From Mycobacterium sp. E787 (GTDB taxonomy: Bacteria; Actinomycetota; Actinomycetes; Mycobacteriales; Mycobacteriaceae): a stretch of DNA of 64,000 nucleotides. Below are positions 16,203-23,460 of this stretch, piece by piece. The position numbers were made by a program, and so were the translations under genes. The stretch covers positions 124,001 to 188,000 of the forward strand of contig NZ_LZKL01000127.1 in NCBI RefSeq assembly GCF_001668725.1, in the 5' to 3' direction. A model generated the notes under the pieces. That model was given only the letters and a program-made list of their open reading frames with translations, had not been told where the DNA came from and ran no database searches. Numbering within the stretch: position 1 is the stretch's first letter; each line of letters begins with the position of its first letter.

Positions 16203-17021
16203 ATGATCCCCGAGCCCCTGGCCAACGGCTTCTGCTTCGGTGAAGGCCCGCGGTGGTTCGAGGGACTGCTGTGGTTCTCCGACATGCTCGGCGAGGCCGT
16301 CCACACCGCGGACATGCGCGGCTCGCTGACCACGTTGCCGCTGCCCGGGCGCTCCCCGTCCGGCCTGGGGTTCCGCCCCGACGGGTCACTGCTGATCGCC
16401 TCGACCGAAGACCGCCAGGTGCTGCGCTACGACGGCGAAACGGTCGTGACCATCGCCGATCTCGCCTACCTGACGCCGGCCAATCTGGGTGACATGGTCG
16501 TTGACGACGCCGGGCGGGCCTACATCGGATGCCAGGCGTTCTCCGGTGGCGCGATCATCCGCCTCGATGCCGACGACACCGCCGCTGTTGTCGCCGAGGA
16601 CCTGGATTTTCCCAACGGCATGGTGATCACCCCCGACCGAAGGACGTTGATCGTCGCCGAATCGACGGCCCGCCGGCTGTCCGCGTTCACCATCGACGAC
16701 GACGGTGGGCTCGGTGCGCGTCGGGTCTTCGCCGACGGCCTCGACGGGCCACCGGACGGCATCGCGCTCGACGCCGAGGGCGGGGTGTGGGCGTCGATGA
16801 CGCTGGCCCACCAGTTCGAGCGGATCACCGAAGGCGGCGTGGTGACCGATCGGATCGACATGGGCGAGCGGGTGGCCATCGCGTGCGCGTTCGGCGGCCC
16901 CTCGCGCCGCACGCTGTTCCTGCTCTCCAGCACCGACGCCTATCCCGCGCGCCTGATCGGCACCAAGCTGTCGCGGCTGGACGCCGTGACGGTGGACACC
17001 CCCGGCGCTGGCCTACCCTGA
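16203..17021 (+). CDS. SMP-30/gluconolactonase family lactonase
   Basis: A 272-residue six-bladed beta-propeller protein. Metal ligands of the family are visible: Glu in FGEGPRW near residue 14, Asn in FPNGM, and Asp in GPPDGIALDAEG. The opening GFCFGEGPRWFEGLLWFSDM is diagnostic. Family members hydrolyse sugar or other lactones. In a regulon containing a Baeyer-Villiger monooxygenase, opening the resulting lactone is the obvious role, though inferred. ATG 16203 follows motif copy c by 10 bases and has no clear ribosome site, consistent with leaderless translation. Nineteen bases separate it from the next gene. Confidence 0.88.
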   Translation: MIPEPLANGFCFGEGPRWFEGLLWFSDMLGEAVHTADMRGSLTTLPLPGRSPSGLGFRPDGSLLIASTEDRQVLRYDGETVVTIADLAYLTPANLGDMVVDDAGRAYIGCQAFSGGAIIRLDADDTAAVVAEDLDFPNGMVITPDRRTLIVAESTARRLSAFTIDDDGGLGARRVFADGLDGPPDGIALDAEGGVWASMTLAHQFERITEGGVVTDRIDMGERVAIACAFGGPSRRTLFLLSSTDAYPARLIGTKLSRLDAVTVDTPGAGLP

Positions 17022-17040
17022 CACCCCGGGAGGTGGACGA

Positions 17041-17874
17041 GTGACGGATTCCTATTACGAGCTGATCGACGGCGCCGACCCGTTGGGTGAGAAGTTCCGG
17101 GCCACCGACCTCGCGCGCGGCACCTGGTCGGCCGCGATCCAGCACGGCGGACCGGTATCGGCGCTGCTGGTCCGGGCGCTGGAGCGCTGCGCCCGGCGCG
17201 ACGACACCCGGCTGTCCCGCGTCGTCATCGACCTGCTGGGCGGGGTGCCGGCCGAGGGCGACCTGTGGGTGAGCTCCCAGGTGCAGCGCGGCGGCAAGCA
17301 GATCGAGTTGGTCAGCGCCGAGATGCTCGCCGTGGGTCCCGACGGCGAGCCGCGGCCGGTGGCTCGCGCCAGCGGCTGGCGGTTGCAGCGGCAGGACACG
17401 CGGGCAATTGCTCACGCCGCGGCCGAGCCGCCGCGGCCGCGGGCCGAGGCCCGCAACCGCAACCTCAAGGCGCTGGACTGGGACCGCAACTACGTGCACA
17501 GCCTCGAGTGGCTCTGGCTGACCGAGCCGCTCAGCGCGGGTCCGGGCGAATCCTGGATCAATCCGACGGTCGACCTCGTCAAGGGCGAGGCCATGACGCC
17601 GCTGGAGCGGCTGTTCGCGGTGGCCGACTGCGCCAACGGCATCGGCAGCAAGCTGGACATCACCAAGTGGACGTTCCTCAACACCGACCTCGCCGTGCAC
17701 GTGTTCCGGATCCCCGACGGCGACTGGATCGGCATTCGCGCGGAGACCAGCTACGGGCCGGACGGAGTGGGGACGACGGTCGGCACGCTGTTCGACGAGG
17801 GGGGCGCGGTCGGCGCCATCCAGCAGTGTGTGCTGGTGCGGGCGCGTCCCGGCCGGGAAACGAAAAAACCGTGA
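17041..17874 (+). CDS. Thioesterase-family protein (hotdog fold)
   Basis: A 277-residue protein starting at GTG 17041 behind GGGAGGTGG. It matches the thioesterase-like superfamily found beside CoA metabolism: HGGPVSALLVRALERCA near residue 37, two hotdog-sized halves, and a C-terminal ETSYGPDGVGTTVGTLFDEGG. Probable function is acyl-CoA hydrolysis or acyl-CoA binding. Its TGA stop (17872-17874) forms the first bases of motif copy d, so the end of the gene and the control site for the TetR gene share sequence. Confidence 0.78.
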   Translation: MTDSYYELIDGADPLGEKFRATDLARGTWSAAIQHGGPVSALLVRALERCARRDDTRLSRVVIDLLGGVPAEGDLWVSSQVQRGGKQIELVSAEMLAVGPDGEPRPVARASGWRLQRQDTRAIAHAAAEPPRPRAEARNRNLKALDWDRNYVHSLEWLWLTEPLSAGPGESWINPTVDLVKGEAMTPLERLFAVADCANGIGSKLDITKWTFLNTDLAVHVFRIPDGDWIGIRAETSYGPDGVGTTVGTLFDEGGAVGAIQQCVLVRARPGRETKKP

Positions 17875-17897
17875 CACCTTGTCGATACTTCGTAAAG
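17872..17897 (+). promoter_or_regulatory. 26-bp regulon motif, copy d (TetR gene)
   Basis: TGACAC, 11 bases, TTCGTAAAG, ending 8 bases before the TetR ATG at 17906. As a promoter, TAAAGT lies 7 bases before that ATG, an ideal leaderless spacing. Placement directly before the regulator suggests autoregulation. Confidence 0.72.
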
Positions 17898-17905
17898 TTT
17901 CTCTT

Positions 17906-18445
17906 ATGAGCCAACCGGCCCAAGCGGCAGAGTTCGACACCTCGACGCGGCAACGCATCCTCGACGCCACCGCCGAGGTGCTCGGCCGCAACGGCAAGAC
18001 CAAGCTCAGCCTGTCGGAGGTGGCCGCCCAGGCGGGGGTGTCGCGCCCCACGCTCTACCGCTGGTTCGCCTCCAAAGAGGAACTGCTGTCGGCGTTTTCG
18101 CAATACGAGCGGCAGGCCTTCGAGAGCGGCCTGGTCAGGGCCACGGCCGGATTGAAGGGGGTCGACAAGCTCGACGCCGTGCTGCGGTTCATCGTCGAGT
18201 TCCAGCATTCGTACTCGGGCGTGCGCATGGTCGACGTCGAACCCGAGCACACGATCGCCCAGTTCGGTCGCGTCATCCCCGAGATGCGCGACGGGTTGCA
18301 ACGGCACCTTTCCGGACCCAACGCGGCGGTGAAGGCCGCGACGGTCATCAGGATCGCGATCTCGCACTACATCGTCCGCAGCGACGATGCCGATCAGTTC
18401 CTGGAGCAACTGCGCCACGCCGTCGGGATCAAGGGCACCTCCTGA
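17906..18445 (+). CDS. TetR-family regulator, probable controller of the left-hand regulon
   Basis: A 179-residue TetR protein. The N-terminal helix-turn-helix is clear: RQRILDATAEVLGRNGKTKLSLSEVAAQAGVSRPTLYRWFASKEELL (about residues 14-60). The ligand-binding part is short and ends GIKGTS. ATG 17906 is chosen because an upstream in-frame ATG (17828) would lie inside the preceding gene and the conserved sequence starts here. Motif copy d ends 8 bases upstream. The same motif at the three other promoters makes this protein the leading candidate for the regulon repressor; this needs testing. Confidence 0.9.
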   Translation: MSQPAQAAEFDTSTRQRILDATAEVLGRNGKTKLSLSEVAAQAGVSRPTLYRWFASKEELLSAFSQYERQAFESGLVRATAGLKGVDKLDAVLRFIVEFQHSYSGVRMVDVEPEHTIAQFGRVIPEMRDGLQRHLSGPNAAVKAATVIRIAISHYIVRSDDADQFLEQLRHAVGIKGTS

Positions 18446-18488
18446 TCCCCGCGAGGTGGGGGCACCGCCCGCTTGCGGGTGAGCGTGT

Positions 18489-18520
18489 TTGTACGGCAAC
18501 ACGCCGTATTGCGCGTACAA
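18489..18520. terminator. Hairpin between convergent genes
   Basis: TTGTACG-GCAA (18489-18499) pairs with TTGC and CGTACAA (18509-18520) with one bulged G, an 11-bp stem around a 9-base loop. It lies in the 100-bp gap between the TetR stop and the convergent oxidoreductase stop. A second small CCCGC/GCGGG hairpin precedes it. Confidence 0.55.
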
Positions 18521-18545
18521 CTGCGCACCCTCGCGGCAGGAAGGT

Positions 18546-19895
18546 TCAGTCGAACAGCACCGCGGCGTTGAGGTAGCCGGTCGGGTCCAGGGCGCTTTTG
18601 ACCGCCCGCATCGCGGCGATGTCGGCGGCCTCCCGCGACATGCCCAGGTAGGGGCGCTTGCGGCTGCCGACGCCGTGCTCGGAGCTGACGTTGCCCCCAC
18701 ACCGCGCGATGAGGTCCATCATCGGCTCGTACAGCGCCGGCTCCTGCTCGACCGGGCAACGCAGCACGTTGAGGTGCAGATTGCCCTCACCGATGTGACC
18801 GAACAACACCGGCACCGCCTCGGGCACCCGAGCACCGATCAAGGCGACGGCCCCGCGGGCGAACCCGTCGATCGCCGACAGGGGCAGCGACACGTCGAAC
18901 TTCAGCGGCGGCCCATACACGCCCAGCACGTCGGCGAGCGCTTCCCGCACGCGCCACAACCGTTGCTGCGCAGCGACATCCACGCCGACCGCCGGTTCGG
19001 CGCACAACCGCACACCGTCCAGGAGGTCGGCGAGCCGATCGGTCTGGTCGTGGTCGCCGGCCAGTTCCACGAGCAGCAGCCAGTCGCCGGCGACCGGCGC
19101 GCCGACCCCGAGATGCTCGGCAGTCAGGACCGCGGCCCGGCCGTCGATCAGCTCCAGCGCCGCGATCCCGTCGGCGTCCCGAAAGGTGCGCCCGGCCGCC
19201 ACCAGCGCCTCGAGGTCGGCGAACCCGCAGACCGCCGTCGCCCGGTGCGACGGTGTGGGATGCAAGCGCAGGTCCAGCGCGGTGATCACGCCGAGCGTGC
19301 CCTCGGCGCCCACGAACAGCGCCGGCAGGTCATACCCGGTGTTGTCGCGGCGTACCAGGCTGTGGCGTCGCATCAGCGAACCGTCCGGCAGCGCCACCTG
19401 CAAGCCCACGACCTGCTCGCCCATGTTGCCGTAGCGAACGGTGCGCAGGCCGCCGGCATTGGTGGCGGCCATGCCGCCGACGGTCGCGGTGTCCCGGGCG
19501 GCCAGGTCGACGCCGAACACCAAACCCGCTGCGGCAGCGGCACTCTGAACGGCGGCCAGGGTGGCGCCGGCACCGGCCGAAACGCGGCGCTCGACGATAT
19601 CGACGTCGCCGACGGCGTTGAGCCGTTCGGTGGACAGCAGGACGTCGTCGTGCTCGGGGACGGTGCCGGCCACCAGCGAGGTGCGACCGCCCTGCACCGT
19701 CACGTGCGACCCGGCGTCGCGGCATACCCGCAACACGTCGGCGACCTGCTCGGCGGACCCGGGTCGCACCAGCGCGCTCGCCTGCCCGCGGTAGCGGCCG
19801 GTGTAGTCCACGCTGCGGCCGGCCAGCACGTCGGTATCGGTGACGACGTGTTGGGAACCGACGATCCTTTTCAGCTCCACGAGCCTGCCTGGCAT
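18546..19895 (-). CDS. FAD-linked oxidoreductase (D-lactate/2-hydroxyglutarate dehydrogenase-like)
   Basis: A 449-residue flavoprotein. The FAD-binding (PCMH) domain covers about 1-215 with PGSAEQVADVLRVCRDAG, VQGGRTSLVAGTVP and GGMAATNAGGLRTVRYGN. The C-terminal half has GHIGEGNLHLNV and SSEHGVGSRKRPYLG, the His/Glu cluster that binds metal and 2-hydroxyacid in GlcD-like enzymes, and the terminal LDPTGYLNAAVLF. Length and gene neighbourhood match M. tuberculosis Rv0161 from memory. It marks the start of the conserved backbone in this window and is convergent with the TetR gene. Confidence 0.88.
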   Translation of the reverse strand: MPGRLVELKRIVGSQHVVTDTDVLAGRSVDYTGRYRGQASALVRPGSAEQVADVLRVCRDAGSHVTVQGGRTSLVAGTVPEHDDVLLSTERLNAVGDVDIVERRVSAGAGATLAAVQSAAAAAGLVFGVDLAARDTATVGGMAATNAGGLRTVRYGNMGEQVVGLQVALPDGSLMRRHSLVRRDNTGYDLPALFVGAEGTLGVITALDLRLHPTPSHRATAVCGFADLEALVAAGRTFRDADGIAALELIDGRAAVLTAEHLGVGAPVAGDWLLLVELAGDHDQTDRLADLLDGVRLCAEPAVGVDVAAQQRLWRVREALADVLGVYGPPLKFDVSLPLSAIDGFARGAVALIGARVPEAVPVLFGHIGEGNLHLNVLRCPVEQEPALYEPMMDLIARCGGNVSSEHGVGSRKRPYLGMSREAADIAAMRAVKSALDPTGYLNAAVLFD

Positions 19896-19950
19896 GCTCG
19901 CGGTTATAGCACCGCCGGATGGTCCCCGACCAAAGCCCCCGCTGCGCGAT

Positions 19951-20301
19951 TCAGCCGACGCTGCGGTTTGTCCGCTCGCTGAGGAAGTTTGACCACGACA
20001 CCACCTCGGGGTGCCGCTGGAGCAGGGCTCGCCGCTGGCGCTCCGTCATGCCGCCCCACACACCGAATTCCACGCGGTTGTCCAACGCTTCCGCGGCGCA
20101 CTCCCGCATGACCGGGCAATGACGGCAGACCACCGCGGCCTTGCGTTGGGCGGCACCGGTGACGAAGAGCCGGTCGGGATCGGCGTGGCGGCACAAGGCC
20201 CTCGACACCCAGCCGGCGTCTTCGTCCTCGGCCGGGTTGCCGGCCACCCCCCGCATAACCACCCGGTGCGGCCGTTGACCGCCGGGCTGTGACCCTGACA
20301 T
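19951..20301 (-). CDS. whiB4: WhiB-family iron-sulfur regulator, WhiB4-like
   Basis: A 116-residue WhiB protein with the four cluster cysteines Cys37, Cys59, Cys62 and Cys68 (CRHCPVMREC) and the GVWGG turn before a basic C-terminal tail (ERQRRALLQRHPEVVSW). The AAQRKAAVVCRHCPVM and DNRVEFGVWGGMTERQRR segments agree with WhiB4, a redox sensor that binds DNA when its 4Fe-4S cluster is lost. Start ATG 20301 is chosen over an upstream ATG because the conserved body begins here. WhiB4 normally sits near ponA2 and anion-transporter genes; none is here, so this may be a paralogue and the symbol is provisional. Confidence 0.82.
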   Translation of the reverse strand: MSGSQPGGQRPHRVVMRGVAGNPAEDEDAGWVSRALCRHADPDRLFVTGAAQRKAAVVCRHCPVMRECAAEALDNRVEFGVWGGMTERQRRALLQRHPEVVSWSNFLSERTNRSVG

Positions 20302-20464
20302 GAGCAGTCCCCTTCTCCCGGCCCGAGATCGCCACACACGTCCTTGCCTGCATGAATTCCCGGCGTCGCGCCGCTTAAACGACACCAGTTGAATAATCGG
20401 CGGCCGCCACCGAAACCGTGGCCGAAGCCCCCGCGACGCCCCGGTTAAGGCCGACGGCTTCGCT

Positions 20465-21205
20465 TCAGAACTCCTTGTGCGGCACGTCTGTGACCAGCCC
20501 GCCGTCCATGACGAATTCGCTGCCGGTCGTGTAGGACGACTCGTCGCTGGCGAGGAACAGCACGAACGTCGACACTTCCCGCGCCTCGCCCGGGCGCCCC
20601 AAGGGAACCGTGACCATGTCCTCGGGCAGCTTCGCGGTCATCGGGGTGCGGATGAAGCCGGGGTGGATCGAGTTGACCCTGATGTTGAGCGGCGCGAGTT
20701 CCAGCGCCGCCGACTTGGCCAGGCCGCGCACCGCCCACTTCGACGCGACGTACGGGTGCACCGCGGGCGCGCCCCGCAGCCCCTCGATCGACGACACGTT
20801 GATGATCGACCCGCCGCCCGCCTCGGTCATCGGGTCGACGGCCACCCGCATGCCCAGGAAGGTGCCGGTCAGATTGACGTCAATCACCTTCTGCCACTTG
20901 CCCAGATCGAAATTTCTCAGCTGCCCCAGCGCCACGATGCCGGCGTTGTTGACCAACACGTTGAGCCTGCCGAATTCGCCGGTCGCCGTCGCGACCGCGG
21001 CATCCCACTGGTCGGGCTGGGTGACGTCGAGGTGGACGTAGCGCGCGGCGTCGCCGAGCTCGTCGGCCAGCGCCTTGCCCTCGTCATCGAGGATGTCGCC
21101 GATCACCACCTTGGCGCCCTCTTCCACGAGCATCCGGGCGTGCGAGGCGCCCATCCCGCGGGCGCCACCGCTGATCAGCGCAACTTTGCCGTCTACTCGT
21201 CCCAC
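20465..21205 (-). CDS. SDR oxidoreductase resembling FabG3 (20-beta/3-alpha-hydroxysteroid dehydrogenase)
   Basis: A 246-residue SDR starting at GTG 21205 behind AAAGGAG. Motifs: SGGARGMGASHARMLV (NAD site), GDILDDEGKALADEL (Asp selecting NAD), NNAGI, VSSIEGL with catalytic Ser, YVASK with catalytic Tyr and Lys, and TTGSEFVMDGG. The GGARGMGASH, ARYVHLDVTQPDQW and LASDESSYTTG segments closely resemble Rv2002/FabG3, a hydroxysteroid dehydrogenase. It lies 15 bases after the reductase at 21221, so the two form a small operon. Confidence 0.87.
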   Translation of the reverse strand: MGRVDGKVALISGGARGMGASHARMLVEEGAKVVIGDILDDEGKALADELGDAARYVHLDVTQPDQWDAAVATATGEFGRLNVLVNNAGIVALGQLRNFDLGKWQKVIDVNLTGTFLGMRVAVDPMTEAGGGSIINVSSIEGLRGAPAVHPYVASKWAVRGLAKSAALELAPLNIRVNSIHPGFIRTPMTAKLPEDMVTVPLGRPGEAREVSTFVLFLASDESSYTTGSEFVMDGGLVTDVPHKEF

Positions 21206-21220
21206 TCGGGCTCCTTTCGG

Positions 21221-22321
21221 TTACCTGACTACCAGGTTGTTCGGTGCGTACAGACCTTTGCCGGTGACCAGCGGAAGGTCGAGCGTGGTGCGGATGCCGG
21301 GCGGGGCCGCGATTACCGACGGGATGGCGTTGACGATGCGCCCGGCCGCGCCGACGATCGCGGCGTGGTTGTGGTCGCCCTTGCGGCTGCTCGGCACGAT
21401 GTCGACCCCGTAAGACGGCTCGCCGGTGATTTCGACGCGGTACGAGCCGCCGCCGGAAGCGGGCTGGGGCCAGTCGGGACGCAAGTCGGGGCGCAACCGG
21501 GTGATGTGCTCGACGACGATGGCCGGGCGCCCCTTGGACATGCCGCAGATCTCGAACTGCAGCGCGGCCATGGTTCCCTTGGCCACGGGTCCGACCGCGA
21601 TCTCGAAGTCCTCGGGCGCCGGCTCGCGCTGGCACGAGTCGGTGATCTCGTCGATCTCGATGCCGAGGCCGGCGGCCAGCTGACGGATCGCCGTCCCCCA
21701 GGCGATGCTCAGCACCCCGGGCTGCAGCAGCATCGGCACCTCGTCGAGCGGCCTGCCGAACCCCATGTAATGCATGACCTCGGCGCCGTCGTAGGTGGCG
21801 TAGTCGGCGATCTCCATGCAGCGCACCTGCTCGATGCTCTGGCAGGTGCCCGCCAGCGCGAACGGGATGAGGTCGTTGATGAACCCGGGGTCCACGCCGG
21901 TGATGAAGACGCTCGAATTCCCTTGCCGCGCAACGTCTTCCACGCGAGCGATGTACTTTTCGGGCATCACGCCCCACGGGTACTGCAGCAGCCCCGGCGA
22001 CGACCCGACGACGTTGCCCCCGGCGGCCAGGATGCGCATGACGTCGGCCATCGCGTCGCGCAGGCGGGTATCGCCCATCGCGCAGTAGACGACGCAGTCG
22101 GGCCGGGTGGCCAAAATGGCGTCCAGGTCCCCGACGGCCGCCACGCCCGTCGCGGTGCCGGCGCCCAGGCCGACGCCGCACAGTTCCCCGGCGTCCTTGC
22201 CCACCTTTTCCGGCGTGGACACGCACACGCCCGTCAATTCGAACTGCGGGTTGGTGATCAGTTCGGCCAGGGCCAGCCCCCCGACGTTTCCGGTACCGAC
22301 GTGCGCGACGCGGATAGCCAT
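21221..22321 (-). CDS. NAD(P)-binding amine dehydrogenase/dihydrodipicolinate reductase-like protein
   Basis: A 366-residue protein with an N-terminal Rossmann motif (VAHVGTGNVGGLALAEL), a CVVYCAMGDTR strand, the GSSPGLLQYPWG loop and a mixed alpha/beta C-terminal domain. This is the mycobacterial family often annotated as diacylglycerol-type amine dehydrogenase or DapB-like; the true substrate is unknown. It is the first gene of a two-gene operon with the FabG3-like SDR. The 109-bp divergent region upstream contains GAAACGTTTC (22347-22356) and TAGT-CC-ACTA (22364-22373), both perfect small palindromes that may be operators. Confidence 0.75.
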   Translation of the reverse strand: MAIRVAHVGTGNVGGLALAELITNPQFELTGVCVSTPEKVGKDAGELCGVGLGAGTATGVAAVGDLDAILATRPDCVVYCAMGDTRLRDAMADVMRILAAGGNVVGSSPGLLQYPWGVMPEKYIARVEDVARQGNSSVFITGVDPGFINDLIPFALAGTCQSIEQVRCMEIADYATYDGAEVMHYMGFGRPLDEVPMLLQPGVLSIAWGTAIRQLAAGLGIEIDEITDSCQREPAPEDFEIAVGPVAKGTMAALQFEICGMSKGRPAIVVEHITRLRPDLRPDWPQPASGGGSYRVEITGEPSYGVDIVPSSRKGDHNHAAIVGAAGRIVNAIPSVIAAPPGIRTTLDLPLVTGKGLYAPNNLVVR

Positions 22322-22346
22322 GCGAGTCTCCGTCCCTCGATCGCCC

Positions 22347-22373
22347 GAAACGTTTCTAGACAGTAGTCCACTA
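22347..22373. promoter_or_regulatory. Two small palindromes in a divergent promoter region
   Basis: GAAACGTTTC (22347-22356) and TAGT-CC-ACTA (22364-22373) lie between the reductase (start 22321, minus) and the alpha/beta hydrolase (start 22431, plus). The spacing would let one regulator control both. No assigned regulator. Confidence 0.35.
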
Positions 22374-22430
22374 TTTCTCAGGCACCCACGGCACCCAACT
22401 CGAGCCCCGACCCGGCAGAATTGAATCGCT

Positions 22431-23327
22431 GTGACACAACGTGAGGACGTCCAATTCGCATCCGGCGACGAGGCGATCAGCGCGTGGCTCTACCGGCCCG
22501 CGAGCGGTGATCCCGCGCCGCTGCTGGTGATGGCGCACGGCCTGGGGGCCGTGCGCACCATGCGACTGGACGCCTATGCCGAACGATTCAGCGGGGCCGG
22601 CTACGCCTGCCTGGTGTTCGACTACCGCAACTTCGGCGACAGCGGAGGCCGGCCGCGCCAACTGCTCGACATCAAGATGCAGCTCGCGGACTGGGCGGCC
22701 GCGGTCGCTTACGGCCGCACCCTCGAAGGCATCGATAACCAGCGAATCGGCTTGTGGGGCACATCGTTTGGCGGCGGACACGTGATCGCCATGGCCGCCC
22801 GGCTGCCGGGCATCAAGGCCGCCGTGGCCCAGTGCCCGTTCACCGACGGCGTCGCCTCGGCGCGCACGCTGAACCCGCTGATCTTCGCACGCATCGGTGT
22901 GCTGGCCGTTCGCGACCTCGTCGCGGCCGGGCTTGGCCGGCCACCGGTGATGGTCGCCGCGGCGGGCAAGCCGGGCGAGGTCGCCTTGATGAACGCCCCC
23001 GACGCGTATCCCGGGTACATGCGGCTGGTCCCCGAGGGCCAGCACGTGCCGAACGAGGTCGCCGCCCGGTTCGCGTTGAGGATCCTCAGCTACCGTCCCG
23101 GGCGCTGCGCCGCAAAGGTGCCCTGCCCGATCCTGTTCTGCGTGTGCGAGGCCGACTCGGTGGCTCCCGCGGTCCCCACGCTGCGCTACGCGGCCAAGGC
23201 TCCCCGAGGTGAGGTCAGGATGTATCCCGAGGGGCATTTCGACATCTATGTCGACGACGCGTTCGAGCGCGTGGTGGAGGACCAACTCGCCTTTCTCGGC
23301 AGGCATCTGAAGCACGCCAACGTGTAG
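22431..23327 (+). CDS. Alpha/beta hydrolase (dienelactone hydrolase-like)
   Basis: A 298-residue cytosolic hydrolase starting at GTG 22431. It shows MAHGLGAVRTMRLDAYAERF (oxyanion region), VFDYRNFGDSGG, the nucleophile elbow GTSFGGG (Ser of GTSFG), an acid in FCVCEADSVAP and a terminal His in YPEGHFDIY. Substrate is unknown; relatives hydrolyse dienelactones or small esters. It is divergent from the reductase/SDR operon, suggesting shared control. Confidence 0.85.
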   Translation: MTQREDVQFASGDEAISAWLYRPASGDPAPLLVMAHGLGAVRTMRLDAYAERFSGAGYACLVFDYRNFGDSGGRPRQLLDIKMQLADWAAAVAYGRTLEGIDNQRIGLWGTSFGGGHVIAMAARLPGIKAAVAQCPFTDGVASARTLNPLIFARIGVLAVRDLVAAGLGRPPVMVAAAGKPGEVALMNAPDAYPGYMRLVPEGQHVPNEVAARFALRILSYRPGRCAAKVPCPILFCVCEADSVAPAVPTLRYAAKAPRGEVRMYPEGHFDIYVDDAFERVVEDQLAFLGRHLKHANV

Positions 23328-23460
23328 CGCGGGCAAACTTGCGCGAAACGCCAGATTTCCCGAGGGCACGGTCTTAGTCTCTGTCAGTACCTAATACCCA
23401 CGGTCGCGGGTAAGCCCGTTCGGCCGGGCGGGGTCCCAGTCTGTGGGGAAGGGCGGGGAG

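Noticed and set aside
18448..18480. Riboswitch in the CCGCGAGGTGGGGGCACCGCC stretch after the TetR gene
   Set aside because: It is downstream of a stop codon between convergent genes and looks like a common mycobacterial intergenic hairpin rather than a leader.
22347..22361. KstR site at GAAACGTTTCTAGA
   Set aside because: The spacing between AAC and the second half is one base short of the KstR core, and symmetry is around ACGT rather than a 2-bp centre.
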